Assembly: GCA_017473905.1 (NCBI GenBank)
Contig: JAFUJA010000026.1
Span: 1-64,000, forward strand
Direction of reading: 5' to 3'
Length of the DNA stretch: 64,000 nt
From: Lachnospiraceae bacterium
GTDB taxonomy: Bacteria; Bacillota; Clostridia; Lachnospirales; Lachnospiraceae
Within the stretch, counting starts at the first letter, position 1, and each line of letters starts with the position of its first letter. A model generated the notes under the pieces. It was not told where the DNA came from. It saw only the letters and a list, made by a program, of their open reading frames with translations, and did not search any database. Both the position numbers and the translations under genes were made by a program. Below, piece by piece: positions 50,007-58,321 of this stretch.

Positions 50007-50429
50007 ATGAAAAACATAAGGAAACAGTGGAAGCTACTTTTACTGGGAAGCGTAACGGCGGTTTTGTTGCTTCTGGGAGGATGCAAGACTGCAGATGAAG
50101 CGGAGTGCATCAGGGAACTGGAATATACGGTTCTTGCCAAGGAGAATATTCCCACGGAGCTTTTGGAAGAGCTGGAAGCCCGTAAAAGTAAATTGTTTCA
50201 GGTTACCTATGAAGACGGCGCATATTTGTATTTGTGCGTAGGATACGGTGAGCAGGAATCCGGCGGATATTGTATTCAGACCCGGGAACTTGCCCTGTAT
50301 GAAGAATACATATTACTGGATACCGTATTGATGGGCCCGACTCAGGAAGAAGCGGCGCAGAAAGTAAGCTCCGCCCCCTATCTGGTTATTCGTACGGAGG
50401 CACTGGATTATCCTGTTGTTTTCCGGTAA
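50007..50429 (+). CDS. PrcB-like lipoprotein
   Basis: 140 residues. Signal peptide with lipobox LLLLGGC (Cys ~27), so a lipid-anchored exterior protein. The mature part fits the PrcB C-terminal domain: YLYLCVGYGEQESGGYCIQ, the MGPTQEE segment and SSAPYLVIRTEA. PrcB is the protease-complex partner of PrtP-like proteases in spirochetes; many Firmicutes carry stand-alone copies whose role is unknown. Not clearly linked to the pyr genes that follow 23 bp later. Confidence 0.8.
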   Translation: MKNIRKQWKLLLLGSVTAVLLLLGGCKTADEAECIRELEYTVLAKENIPTELLEELEARKSKLFQVTYEDGAYLYLCVGYGEQESGGYCIQTRELALYEEYILLDTVLMGPTQEEAAQKVSSAPYLVIRTEALDYPVVFR

Positions 50430-50452
50430 GAAAACTTAAAGGAGAGACATTC

Positions 50453-51757
50453 ATGTTAAAAATTAAAAATGTCCGCATGATAAACCCGGCTACAAAAACC
50501 GATATTTACGGGGATATTACCATTGACGGAGATAAAGTACTTTCCATAAAAGAAACCGTAAAGCCCGAAGGCAAAGGCGAAAAAATCTGGAAAGAAGATG
50601 CAGAGGGAAATATGGTGCTGGACGGAGCCGGCCTTGTGGCTGCTCCCGGTCTGGTTGACGTACACACCCATTTCAGAGACCCGGGTTTTACTTACAAAGA
50701 AGATATTGCATCAGGTGCAAAGGCTGCGGCAGCAGGCGGGTATACCACCGTCATTATGATGTGCAATACCAAGCCTGCCATCGACAGCACGGAAACCCTT
50801 GCCTATTGCCTTGAAAAGGGAAGAGAAACCGAAATTCATGTGCTTTCCTGTGGTGCTGTTACCACGGGCTTAAAAGGGGAGAAGCTGACTCCCATGGAAG
50901 ATATGAAAGAGGCAGGTGCAGTAGGTTTTACCGATGACGGAATTCCCATTCTGGATGAGGAACTTTTAAGGGAAGCTTTTATAAAAGCGGCGGAACTTTC
51001 TGTTCCGGTAAGTCTTCATGAAGAGGACCCGGCATTGATTGGAAATAACGGGATTAACAGAGGCGCGGCTTCTGCGCATTTCGGCATCTCCGGTTCGCCG
51101 AGAGAAGCAGAAATCACCATGATAGACAGGGATTTAAAAGTGGCACTGGAAACGGGAGCCATTGTTAACATCCAGCATATCAGCACAAAGGAAGGTGTGG
51201 AACTGGTACGAAAGGCTAAGGCAATTCCCGGAAATCATGTACATGCGGAAGCAACTCCCCATCACATTGCACTGACGGAGCAGGATGTGATAAAGAAAGG
51301 AACCCTTGCCAAGGTCAACCCTCCCATTCGGGCAGAGGAAGACCGTCAGGCTATTTTAGCCGGCTTAAAAGACGGCACCATTGACATTATCGCAACCGAT
51401 CATGCGCCTCATGCACCGGAAGAGAAGGCAAAGGAATTGACCCAGGCTCCAAGCGGTATGCTGGGGCTTGAAACCGCACTTCCCCTGGCACTGAAGGTTC
51501 TTCGGGAAGAGGCGGGAATGTCTCTGATGGAGATTTTAGAGAAGCTTACCTGTAATCCTGCAGATATGTACCACTTATCCTGCGGACGTCTTGAGGAAGG
51601 CAAGGTTGCGGATCTGGTTCTTTTTGATCCGGATGAGGAATGGGTACTTACGAAGGTACATTCCAAGTCGGAGAACACTCCTTTTATGGGAGAAAGATTA
51701 AAAGGAAAAATATACTATACGATTTGCGAGGGCAAAATTGTATACGCAGGAGAATAG
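50453..51757 (+). CDS. pyrC: Dihydroorotase
   Basis: 434 residues, multifunctional-type (type I) dihydroorotase. Closes carbamoyl-aspartate to dihydroorotate. Metal site: VDVHTHFRDPGFTYKED, the NIQHIST and HAEATPHH histidines, and IATDHAPHAPEEK (catalytic Asp). AAAGGAGAG site. First of pyrC-pyrK-pyrD; the next gene starts 11 bp later. No PyrR attenuator was seen in front. Confidence 0.95.
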   Translation: MLKIKNVRMINPATKTDIYGDITIDGDKVLSIKETVKPEGKGEKIWKEDAEGNMVLDGAGLVAAPGLVDVHTHFRDPGFTYKEDIASGAKAAAAGGYTTVIMMCNTKPAIDSTETLAYCLEKGRETEIHVLSCGAVTTGLKGEKLTPMEDMKEAGAVGFTDDGIPILDEELLREAFIKAAELSVPVSLHEEDPALIGNNGINRGAASAHFGISGSPREAEITMIDRDLKVALETGAIVNIQHISTKEGVELVRKAKAIPGNHVHAEATPHHIALTEQDVIKKGTLAKVNPPIRAEEDRQAILAGLKDGTIDIIATDHAPHAPEEKAKELTQAPSGMLGLETALPLALKVLREEAGMSLMEILEKLTCNPADMYHLSCGRLEEGKVADLVLFDPDEEWVLTKVHSKSENTPFMGERLKGKIYYTICEGKIVYAGE

Positions 51758-51768
51758 AGGAGGTACAC

Positions 51769-52545
51769 ATGTTTTACAGAAAAAAAGAAACAGCGAAAGT
51801 TTACAGCCAGACAGAAATTGCACCGGGCATTTTTGATTGCCTCATTGAGACACCGGCAGCCAAGGCGGCAAGACCGGGTCAGTTTATCGGCGTGTATCCC
51901 AAGGATGCATCCCATCTTCTGGCGCGTCCCATCAGCATCTGTGATGCGGACAAGGAGAATTCCCGTCTGCGTATTGTATACAGGGTTGCCGGCGCCGGAA
52001 CAGGAGAATTTGCAACTTATACGGCAGAGGATTCCGTATCCATTCTTGCTAATCTGGGAAACGGTTTCCCCGTGGAAGAAGCAGAAGGTAAAACCGTAGT
52101 GATTATGGGCGGCGGAATCGGTATTCCTCCCATGCTGGGCGTTTCCAAGGCAATAAAAGGAGACAAGCATATTTTCCTTGGCTACAGAGATTGTAACAAC
52201 TTCCTTGCGGATGAATTCCTTCCCCACGGAAATGTATATATTGCAACAGAAGACGGAAGCGTTGGCTGTAAGGGCAATGTTATGAATGCCCTGGCAGCCA
52301 CCACGATTAAACCTGACATGATTCTTGCCTGCGGTCCCATGCCCATGCTTCGTGCTATTAAAAAATATGCAGAAGAGCAGGGAATTACCGCGTATATTTC
52401 CCTGGAAGAAAGAATGGCCTGCGGTGTGGGTGCATGCCTTGGATGTGTATGCAAAACAACCCATAAGGACGAGCATTCACATGTGAACAATACCAGAATC
52501 TGTACCGAAGGACCGGTATTTGATGCAAGGGAGGTGGAGATTTAA
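51769..52545 (+). CDS. pyrK: Dihydroorotate dehydrogenase electron-transfer subunit
   Basis: 258 residues from ATG 51769 (GAGGAGG). FAD and [2Fe-2S] subunit that passes electrons from PyrD to NAD+. FAD-binding RPISICDAD, NAD-site GGGIGIPPMLGV, and C-terminal cluster cysteines ACGVGACLGCVC with a fourth Cys in RICTEGPVF. The stop shares a base with the pyrD start (TAATG), so the subunits are made together. Confidence 0.95.
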   Translation: MFYRKKETAKVYSQTEIAPGIFDCLIETPAAKAARPGQFIGVYPKDASHLLARPISICDADKENSRLRIVYRVAGAGTGEFATYTAEDSVSILANLGNGFPVEEAEGKTVVIMGGGIGIPPMLGVSKAIKGDKHIFLGYRDCNNFLADEFLPHGNVYIATEDGSVGCKGNVMNALAATTIKPDMILACGPMPMLRAIKKYAEEQGITAYISLEERMACGVGACLGCVCKTTHKDEHSHVNNTRICTEGPVFDAREVEI

Positions 52546-53447
52546 TGAATACACAGGTTACAATTGCAGGAGTTACCTTTAAAAATCCGGTTATGACGGC
52601 ATCAGGAACCTTCGGTTCCGGTATGGAATACAGCCAGTTTGTTGATTTGAATCGTTTGGGAGCGGTAGTGACCAAGGGTGTTGCGAACGTGCCCTGGCCC
52701 GGGAATCCCACACCCCGTGTTGCGGAAACCTACGGCGGTATGCTGAATGCCATCGGCTTGCAGAATCCCGGCGTGGAGGTTTTTAAGGAAAGAGACCTTC
52801 CCTTCCTGGCAAAGTTTGATACCAAAGTAATCGTGAATGTATGCGGCAAAACCGTGGAAGATTATTTGGACTGTGTGGAGCGTCTGGGAGATACCAACGC
52901 AGACATGCTGGAAATTAATGTCTCCTGTCCCAACGTAAAAGAAGGTGCTATCGCCTTCGGACAGAAGGCAGACTGTCTTTACGACATTACATCTAAAATT
53001 AAAAACGTGGCAAAACAGCCTATTATTATGAAGTTAAGTCCCAATGTAACAGATATTACGGAAATGGCAAAAGCAGCGGAAGCAGGCGGTGCGGATGCGG
53101 TATCTTTGATCAATACCTTAACCGGTATGAAAATTGACGTACACAGAAGAACCTTTGCCCTTGCCAATAAGACCGGCGGACTTTCCGGTCCTGCCATCAA
53201 ACCGGTAGCCGTGCGCATGGTTTATCAGGTAGCCAATGCAGTCAAAATTCCCGTCATCGGTATGGGCGGTATCGCAACTGCAGAAGATGCTCTTGAATTT
53301 CTGATGGCAGGTGCAAGCGCAGTCAGCGTAGGTGCCATGAACTTCGTCAATCCTTATTCCACCGTGGAAATCGTGGAAGGCATTGAAGCCTACATGAGAA
53401 AGTATGGTGTGGAAGATATTCAGGAATTGATTGGTTGTGTGAAATAA
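52545..53447 (+). CDS. pyrD: Dihydroorotate dehydrogenase B catalytic subunit
   Basis: 300 residues, class 1B. Oxidises dihydroorotate to orotate. FMN and substrate residues in MTASGTFGSG, INVSCPNVKEG (catalytic Cys, the class 1B form) and VIGMGGIATAEDALEF. Forms the heterotetramer with PyrK. Last gene before a strong terminator. Confidence 0.96.
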   Translation: MNTQVTIAGVTFKNPVMTASGTFGSGMEYSQFVDLNRLGAVVTKGVANVPWPGNPTPRVAETYGGMLNAIGLQNPGVEVFKERDLPFLAKFDTKVIVNVCGKTVEDYLDCVERLGDTNADMLEINVSCPNVKEGAIAFGQKADCLYDITSKIKNVAKQPIIMKLSPNVTDITEMAKAAEAGGADAVSLINTLTGMKIDVHRRTFALANKTGGLSGPAIKPVAVRMVYQVANAVKIPVIGMGGIATAEDALEFLMAGASAVSVGAMNFVNPYSTVEIVEGIEAYMRKYGVEDIQELIGCVK

Positions 53448-53472
53448 ATGAAGATGAAGAATTGACATGATT

Positions 53473-53522
53473 CCCCTTAAGCAGACAAGGTAAATTATCC
53501 AAATCTGCTTAAGGGGTTTTTC
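53473..53522 (+). terminator. Terminator after the pyr genes
   Basis: CCCCTTAAGCAGA (53473-53485) pairs with TCTGCTTAAGGGG (53504-53516), followed by TTTTT. Confidence 0.92.
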
Positions 53523-53563
53523 TTTTTTTGGAAACAAAGCAAGTGGCTACTGAGCTGGTCCCA

Positions 53564-53988
53564 GAAAGTGAGTGCTTGCTTCAAAATGTGGGGGAGAAAA
53601 GACCGGTCTATCCCCACGAAATGAGCGTTTGCTTCAAAATGTGGGGGAGAAAAGTCCCATCCATCCCCACGAAATAAGCGCCTGCTTCAAAATATGGGGG
53701 AGAAAAGACCAGGCTATCCCCGGAAAATAAGCGCCTGTTTCAAAATGTGGGGGAGAAAAGACCGGACCATCCCCACGAAATGAGCGTTTGCTTCAAAATG
53801 TGGGGGAGAAAAGACCGGTCTATCCCCACGAAATAAGCGTTTGCTTCGATTTGTGGGGGAGAAAAGACCGGACTATCCCCACGAAATAAGCGTTTGCTTC
53901 GATTTGTGGGGGAGAAAAGTCCGGACCATCCCCACGAAATAAGCGCCTGCTTCAAAATGTGGGGAACGAAATGCCTGGTCGCCCCCAC
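53564..53988. repeat. Array of eight 53-bp hairpin repeats
   Basis: Units start at 53564, 53618, 53671, 53723, 53777, 53830, 53883 and 53936; a degraded piece follows to about 54025. Each unit: GAAATRAGCGYYTGCTTC, then a hairpin with GTGGGG and CCCCAC arms and a variable ~10-nt centre (e.g. ACCGGTCTA, TCCGGACCA). Units 6 and 7 share CGATTTGTG; the others have CAAAATGTG. The 53-bp period is not a multiple of three and minus-strand frames through it cycle, so it is not coding. No cas genes are near and the centres are nearly alike, so it is not CRISPR. Confidence 0.9.
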
Positions 53989-54023
53989 ATAATGAGCCAC
54001 ATCTTTAGTTTCTGTGGACTCCT

Positions 54024-54066
54024 CAAAAAAAACACACCCCAAAAATGTCAAGTGCATTTTTGGGGT
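54024..54066 (-). terminator. Terminator of sipL
   Basis: ACCCCAAAAATG (54036-54047) pairs perfectly with CATTTTTGGGGT (54055-54066). On the minus strand an eight-T run follows, about 80 bp after the sipL stop. Confidence 0.85.
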
Positions 54067-54147
54067 ATTTAATATGCAGAAAGAAACACAGAAGATTTGC
54101 ACGAGGAAAACGGCGGATTTACACGTGGAAAGAAGTGCGGAACGCAG

Positions 54148-55692
54148 CTATCTCATCACGATTAACTTCTGCCCCGGAACAAGATGGTCAGAGCTTAAAT
54201 GATTTTCTTCCCGAATGCGGTTTAAGGGAGTGAGACAATCCTTTCCGATGTTCCACAGGCTGTCACCTTCTTTTACATAGTAAACGGTAATGGTGGACGT
54301 GGATGTGTTGGAATCGGTTTCGGTATCGGGTGTGGTGCCGCATACGGTGGTAAGGGTTTGCTCTTCATAGGCAAAAACCCGGAAGGAAGCAATACATTTT
54401 ACGCTGACTTCATCACCGGCAGAGGCGGAAATCTGGCAATGCTCCAGACCGGTTTCCAATTCGAATAAAAGGGCTGAACTCATGCCGGGCACGTCGATTA
54501 CGTAGTTAAAAGGAATTTCCGTGCGCTGGGTTCTGTAAGGAAAGCGGTCATCCTCCGTCAGATAGAGAATCTGTAATCCAAGGTAGCCTTCAATTTCGAT
54601 TCCTTCATTGCCGGGTTTGCAACGCTCCGGGCAAAGAACCGCCTTGCAACAAAGAATCTGCAGGATTCCTTCTCCGTGACCGAGAGAGGCTTCCTTTTCC
54701 AGACGCATTTTGCCACAGGTGAGAGCCAGAAGCTTTTTGGTGTTACAGGGAGCAAATTCGGGACGGATATTGTTGCGGATACCGTACAGGTCATCAATCA
54801 AGGAAACAGACATATCTTCGTATAAGCGGATACATAAATCACATACCAGATCCAGACCGAGAATACGTTCCACCCCATCCATATCAGGAAGAATATCGAA
54901 TTCTTTCTGGGTAAGGGCGTGTGTGATGTGGGGGATGAGTCCCTCGCGGCTTCCGTTGCATTCAATGGTGGTGTTAAAAGGAAGCATGGTTTCGAAGCAT
55001 TCCACATGGCGGTTTTCTTCTCTTGCGGTGTAAAGAATGAGAAGAGAGATGTCTCCTTTTATAAGAAGACGGTCTTCCTCGGGACGGAATTCCAGATTGC
55101 AAAGTTCGGTTTGTTCCCAAAGTAATTCGCCGATTTCAGGCATGGAGGAAGGGAGTTTTACTTCTTCCCGGATACGGCAGATATCTTTTTTCATAACGGC
55201 TGTGTTTAAAACATTGCAGCTTTTATGATGGATTTCCACCTGCTCATTGTCTTCCACGCCGGTGGAAAGGCAGGCATCCTGAATATCACAAATAACGCCG
55301 CTTACAAGAAGCAGTCCCCGCAGACTTAATTTGCGGGAATTTACGGCGCTGACCTGAAGGTGTTCCAATTCCAAGGTAATCTGAGGACTGTCTGTAACGC
55401 ACAAATCCTCCACATGAATGCATTCTTCAAAAGGTATTTTTCCCTGCATACACTGTAATGAGCCAAAATCGTCTTCGGAAGCATATAAAACCTTATATAA
55501 AAGTTTTCCCCGTAAAAGAAGTTCACCCTCCGAGCAACGCATTTCTTCCAGTTTTACAAAACCGTCGGAGAGAAGAATGTTGGTTACGTCAGGCTTGCTG
55601 TCAGCCAGATTACAGTCCTGCTCCACTGTGAACTGGGACTCGATTTTACATCGGGTGGTGTCCATATGTATGTTAGTAGTTACAAAATCCAT
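54148..55692 (-). CDS. sipL: SipL-like spore coat morphogenetic protein (SPOCS/LysM)
   Basis: 514 residues from ATG 55692 (AAAGGAG); a longer frame to 55767 has no site. Three DUF3794/SPOCS domains follow each other (roughly 20-170, 180-310 and 320-440; recurring KPDVTNIL and ISLLILYTAREE-type strands). A Thr/Ser-rich linker leads to a C-terminal LysM (YYVKEGDSLWNIGKD, LVPGQKLIV). In C. difficile SipL partners SpoIVA to build the coat around the forespore. Symbol given by domain order. Alone on the minus strand with its own terminator. Confidence 0.85.
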   Translation of the reverse strand: MDFVTTNIHMDTTRCKIESQFTVEQDCNLADSKPDVTNILLSDGFVKLEEMRCSEGELLLRGKLLYKVLYASEDDFGSLQCMQGKIPFEECIHVEDLCVTDSPQITLELEHLQVSAVNSRKLSLRGLLLVSGVICDIQDACLSTGVEDNEQVEIHHKSCNVLNTAVMKKDICRIREEVKLPSSMPEIGELLWEQTELCNLEFRPEEDRLLIKGDISLLILYTAREENRHVECFETMLPFNTTIECNGSREGLIPHITHALTQKEFDILPDMDGVERILGLDLVCDLCIRLYEDMSVSLIDDLYGIRNNIRPEFAPCNTKKLLALTCGKMRLEKEASLGHGEGILQILCCKAVLCPERCKPGNEGIEIEGYLGLQILYLTEDDRFPYRTQRTEIPFNYVIDVPGMSSALLFELETGLEHCQISASAGDEVSVKCIASFRVFAYEEQTLTTVCGTTPDTETDSNTSTSTITVYYVKEGDSLWNIGKDCLTPLNRIREENHLSSDHLVPGQKLIVMR

Positions 55693-55749
55693 AATAAGCT
55701 CCTTTCTGCTTTCGGATGGCAGGAATCGATTCATGTTTCGCATCACAAT

Positions 55750-55805
55750 ATAAAAAACCCTGCCCACATATTCTTTTAAAAGATATGTAAACAGGGTTGT
55801 TTTTA
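55750..55805. terminator. Terminator of the 202-residue gene
   Basis: AACCCTG pairs with CAGGGTT, with ACATAT/ATATGT and TTTTAAAA inside. T-runs exist on both strands. It lies downstream of the minus gene ending at 55862, which it most likely ends. Confidence 0.75.
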
Positions 55806-55861
55806 TGACTTGGAATCAATTTGTCTTACAGATTCTGTTTTTTGTCTGGGATGCGGACTTA

Positions 55862-56470
55862 TTATGCCTGCGCTTCCGCTGTAGCCTCCGGTGCTGTCAG
55901 GGCATCGAATTTTTTCTGCACTGCATCATAGGTTCTCTGAGAAATATCGGGAAGCTTGCCGCCCCAGGTTTTGGTTGCCTGTTGGAAACCTTTCTCAAAG
56001 GCGTTTCTCATTTCTTCCAACTTCTCTTTGTCATCTCCTGCGATTGCTACCGCAAAATCAATGATACGGTCGGAAGTGGCCTCTACGCCCCAGTAACCGT
56101 CCTCTGCAATATCCGCCTGAGCCTGTGCCTTGGTTTCTGCATCCACGGTGAAGTTTCCGCTTGCCAGGAATTTCCACATATCATCGGATGCTGCAATTGC
56201 ATTTCCCTGACCGACAATTAACTTCTGCACAATCTGCTGCAACTGGTCGCATCTCGCCTGATTTTCACTCTGGAGATAGGAAACCAGCTCGGGATTTGCA
56301 ACCTTTTTACCGGTTGCGGAATAAGCACTTGCAGCGGCTGAAGGCTCATAGACTGCAGCCTTTTCCGTAATGGCGGTGTTGGTTTCGTTTGTTGTCTTTG
56401 TTGTTGTTTTACCGGTTGTATATGCAGAATATCCTGCGTCTACTCCGGTCGTAATTCCGTTTACGCTCAT
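55862..56470 (-). CDS. Conserved protein of unknown function
   Basis: 202 residues. A Thr/Ala-rich N-terminus without signal peptide (GYSAYTTGKTTTKTTNET) is followed by a compact helical domain (~60-190). Conserved-looking phrases are GYWGVEATSDRIIDFAVA, FEKGFQQATKTWGG and KLPDISQRTYDAV. I recall similar text in proteins of motile Gram-negatives (DUF5610-like), but cannot confirm this. GGAGGG site 6 bp before the ATG. Single gene with its own terminator. Function unknown. Confidence 0.7.
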   Translation of the reverse strand: MSVNGITTGVDAGYSAYTTGKTTTKTTNETNTAITEKAAVYEPSAAASAYSATGKKVANPELVSYLQSENQARCDQLQQIVQKLIVGQGNAIAASDDMWKFLASGNFTVDAETKAQAQADIAEDGYWGVEATSDRIIDFAVAIAGDDKEKLEEMRNAFEKGFQQATKTWGGKLPDISQRTYDAVQKKFDALTAPEATAEAQA

Positions 56471-56673
56471 ACTTTTACCCTCCTTGGTGATGAAATATAA
56501 GTTGCTTTTGACGACAGAGCCGTCACTCCTATCATGTTTATCGGCATATGAATAAAAAACTTAACGCTTTCTTTTCCAAGATTTGTGTTTCGGTTGTGTT
56601 TTTTGCGGAATTCATGTAAAATACTTATGGATTTCCGTAAAAAACAAATTTTTATAAAAACGGAGAAGAACGG

Positions 56674-57537
56674 ATGCAGCATGTAAGAAAAGCTTATGCC
56701 AAAGTGAATATCGGTCTGGATGTACTGCGAAAAAGAGAAGACGGATACCATGAACTGCGGATGATTATGCAGACGGTGGATTTGTACGATACCCTTACTT
56801 TTACGAAGACAGATGAAGGAATATCTTTAAGTTGTACAGCGGAAGGCCTTCCCTGCGATGAAAGAAATATTGCGTACAGGGCGGCGGCTTTGATGATGGA
56901 GCATTATAAAATTCCCGGCGGAATTGAAATTCATCTGCAGAAGGAAATTCCCATGGCGGCAGGTATGGCCGGGGGCAGTACGGATGCGGCAGCGGTTCTT
57001 CTCGGAATGAATGAATTGTATGAACTGGGAGCTTCCAAGGAAGAATTGTGTACCCTGGGTGTAAAGCTCGGGGCAGACGTACCTTATTGTGTAATGGGCG
57101 GTACCATGCTTTCGGAGGGAATCGGCGAGGTACTGACGCCTTTGCATGAAGTGCCTGCATGTACGGTTCTTATCTGTAAGCCGGATTTTGATGTTTCCAC
57201 CAAGTATGTGTATGAGAATCTTCATGCCAATTCATTGACGGAACATCCTGATATCGACGGTCTGATTGATGCCATCGAAAGAGATTCGGCAGAAGATATG
57301 GCGGCGCTTATGGAGAATGTGCTGGAAACGGTAACGGAGCGCAAATACGAAGACATCACTACGATTAAAAATATCATGAAAGAAAAGGGTGCCATGAAAG
57401 CTCTGATGAGCGGCAGCGGTCCTACGGTTTTCGGTCTTTTTAGGGAGAAGGAAACAGCGGCGAAGGCGGCGGAAGTTTTAAAGAACCGTTTTCCGGCAGC
57501 AAGTGTATTTGTAAGTCGTTTTATCAAACCTGAATAA
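56674..57537 (+). CDS. ispE: 4-diphosphocytidyl-2-C-methyl-D-erythritol kinase
   Basis: 287 residues. GHMP kinase of the MEP isoprenoid pathway, phosphorylating CDP-ME. Motifs: AYAKVNIGLDVLRKREDGYHEL, the ATP loop IPMAAGMAGGSTDAAAVL, and the C-terminal ALMSGSGPTVFG. GGAGAAG site. First gene of a plus-strand run; no partner isoprenoid genes in view. Confidence 0.96.
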   Translation: MQHVRKAYAKVNIGLDVLRKREDGYHELRMIMQTVDLYDTLTFTKTDEGISLSCTAEGLPCDERNIAYRAAALMMEHYKIPGGIEIHLQKEIPMAAGMAGGSTDAAAVLLGMNELYELGASKEELCTLGVKLGADVPYCVMGGTMLSEGIGEVLTPLHEVPACTVLICKPDFDVSTKYVYENLHANSLTEHPDIDGLIDAIERDSAEDMAALMENVLETVTERKYEDITTIKNIMKEKGAMKALMSGSGPTVFGLFREKETAAKAAEVLKNRFPAASVFVSRFIKPE

Positions 57538-57591
57538 GAAGGTAAAAAATGGTAATGCTTATCCTGTCAATAAAAATGACAGGAGGAAAGT

Positions 57592-57972
57592 ATGAAAACA
57601 TATCAGATATTCGCTATATTGTTTATTTTTGTTGCTGCATGGTTTGCAGCACTTTATCCGGAACTTGCACTGGTGGGAGACATTTGTATTGTGCGGGATG
57701 AAAAGGGTGAAGAGGTGGAAGGTTTGACCGGTGATGAGAAGGCAGAACTTCTTCTGAGAAGTGAGAAGCCGCCGGTTGTAAAAAGTCGTCTGGCAGAGTG
57801 GCTCAAAAGCTTGAGACAGACAGATACTGAAGGAGAAAACGATGGGGATGAAACGTGTAAAAATCTGTATGGACGGAACCCGTTCTTCAGGCGGGATGAA
57901 AGAGAACTTTCAGGAGAATTATGTTGGTACGCTGGAAGTGACAAACGGAATATACGGGATTACATATCATGA
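57592..57972 (+). CDS. Small signal-peptide/membrane protein overlapping the DUF1934 gene
   Basis: 126 residues in frame, with a clear N-terminal hydrophobic segment (~5-22, IFAILFIFVAAWFAALY) and a charged region to about residue 83. After about 57850 the frame overlaps the DUF1934 gene by 131 bp and the residues (CKNLYGRNPFFRRDERE) look like a shadow of it. So the N-terminal part is probably real and the tail may result from loss of an earlier stop by frameshift. AGGAGG site before ATG 57592. Function unknown; likely exported or membrane-bound. Confidence 0.55.
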   Translation: MKTYQIFAILFIFVAAWFAALYPELALVGDICIVRDEKGEEVEGLTGDEKAELLLRSEKPPVVKSRLAEWLKSLRQTDTEGENDGDETCKNLYGRNPFFRRDERELSGELCWYAGSDKRNIRDYIS

Positions 57973-58261
57973 GAAAACTGCAGAAGGGGATATCTGTAAT
58001 AAAGTTGAATTATCCCCGGGAAAGGCTTTGATTACCAAGGACGGAATTCTGAAGGTCACCATGGAAATTGTGCCAGGTGAAGTGAAAGAAGTTCTTTACA
58101 GCATTCCCCAGGGAAGCCTTTCTTTTCAGTCCAAAGGAAGTGAAGTGTCCTTTCGGGAGACGAAAGACGGTTTGGAGGCCAGGTTACATTATGTTCTGGG
58201 TTTTGGCGGCGGCTACGACCAGAAAACGGAAATGAATATCAGAGTTGTTTCCGCAGAATAA
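57842..58261 (+). CDS. DUF1934 family protein
   Basis: 139 residues from ATG 57842 (GAAGGAG upstream; an ATG at 57848 is an alternative). Calycin-like beta barrel of the DUF1934/YwiB family: VKICMDGTR start, YHEKTAEGDICNKVELSPGKALI in the middle, and an end of DGLEARLHYVLGF with MNIRVV. Role unknown in the family. It starts 131 bp inside the preceding frame, an unusually long overlap. Confidence 0.78.
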   Translation: MGMKRVKICMDGTRSSGGMKENFQENYVGTLEVTNGIYGITYHEKTAEGDICNKVELSPGKALITKDGILKVTMEIVPGEVKEVLYSIPQGSLSFQSKGSEVSFRETKDGLEARLHYVLGFGGGYDQKTEMNIRVVSAE

Positions 58262-58321
58262 CAGCGGAATTCTTTTAGATAAAAAGAGATGATTGCGAAT
58301 GAGGAAGGAGTTTAGAAATAA

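Noticed and set aside
51715..52476. A 253-codon minus-strand frame
   Set aside because: It is the shadow of pyrK, whose motifs and start signal are clear on the plus strand.
53564..53988. CRISPR array
   Set aside because: Spacer-like parts are about 10 nt and nearly identical, and no cas genes are present.
53740..54102. A minus-strand open frame with repeated peptide text (ISWGWSGLFSP)
   Set aside because: It lies across the 53-bp repeat array; the period is not a multiple of three and no ribosome binding site precedes it.
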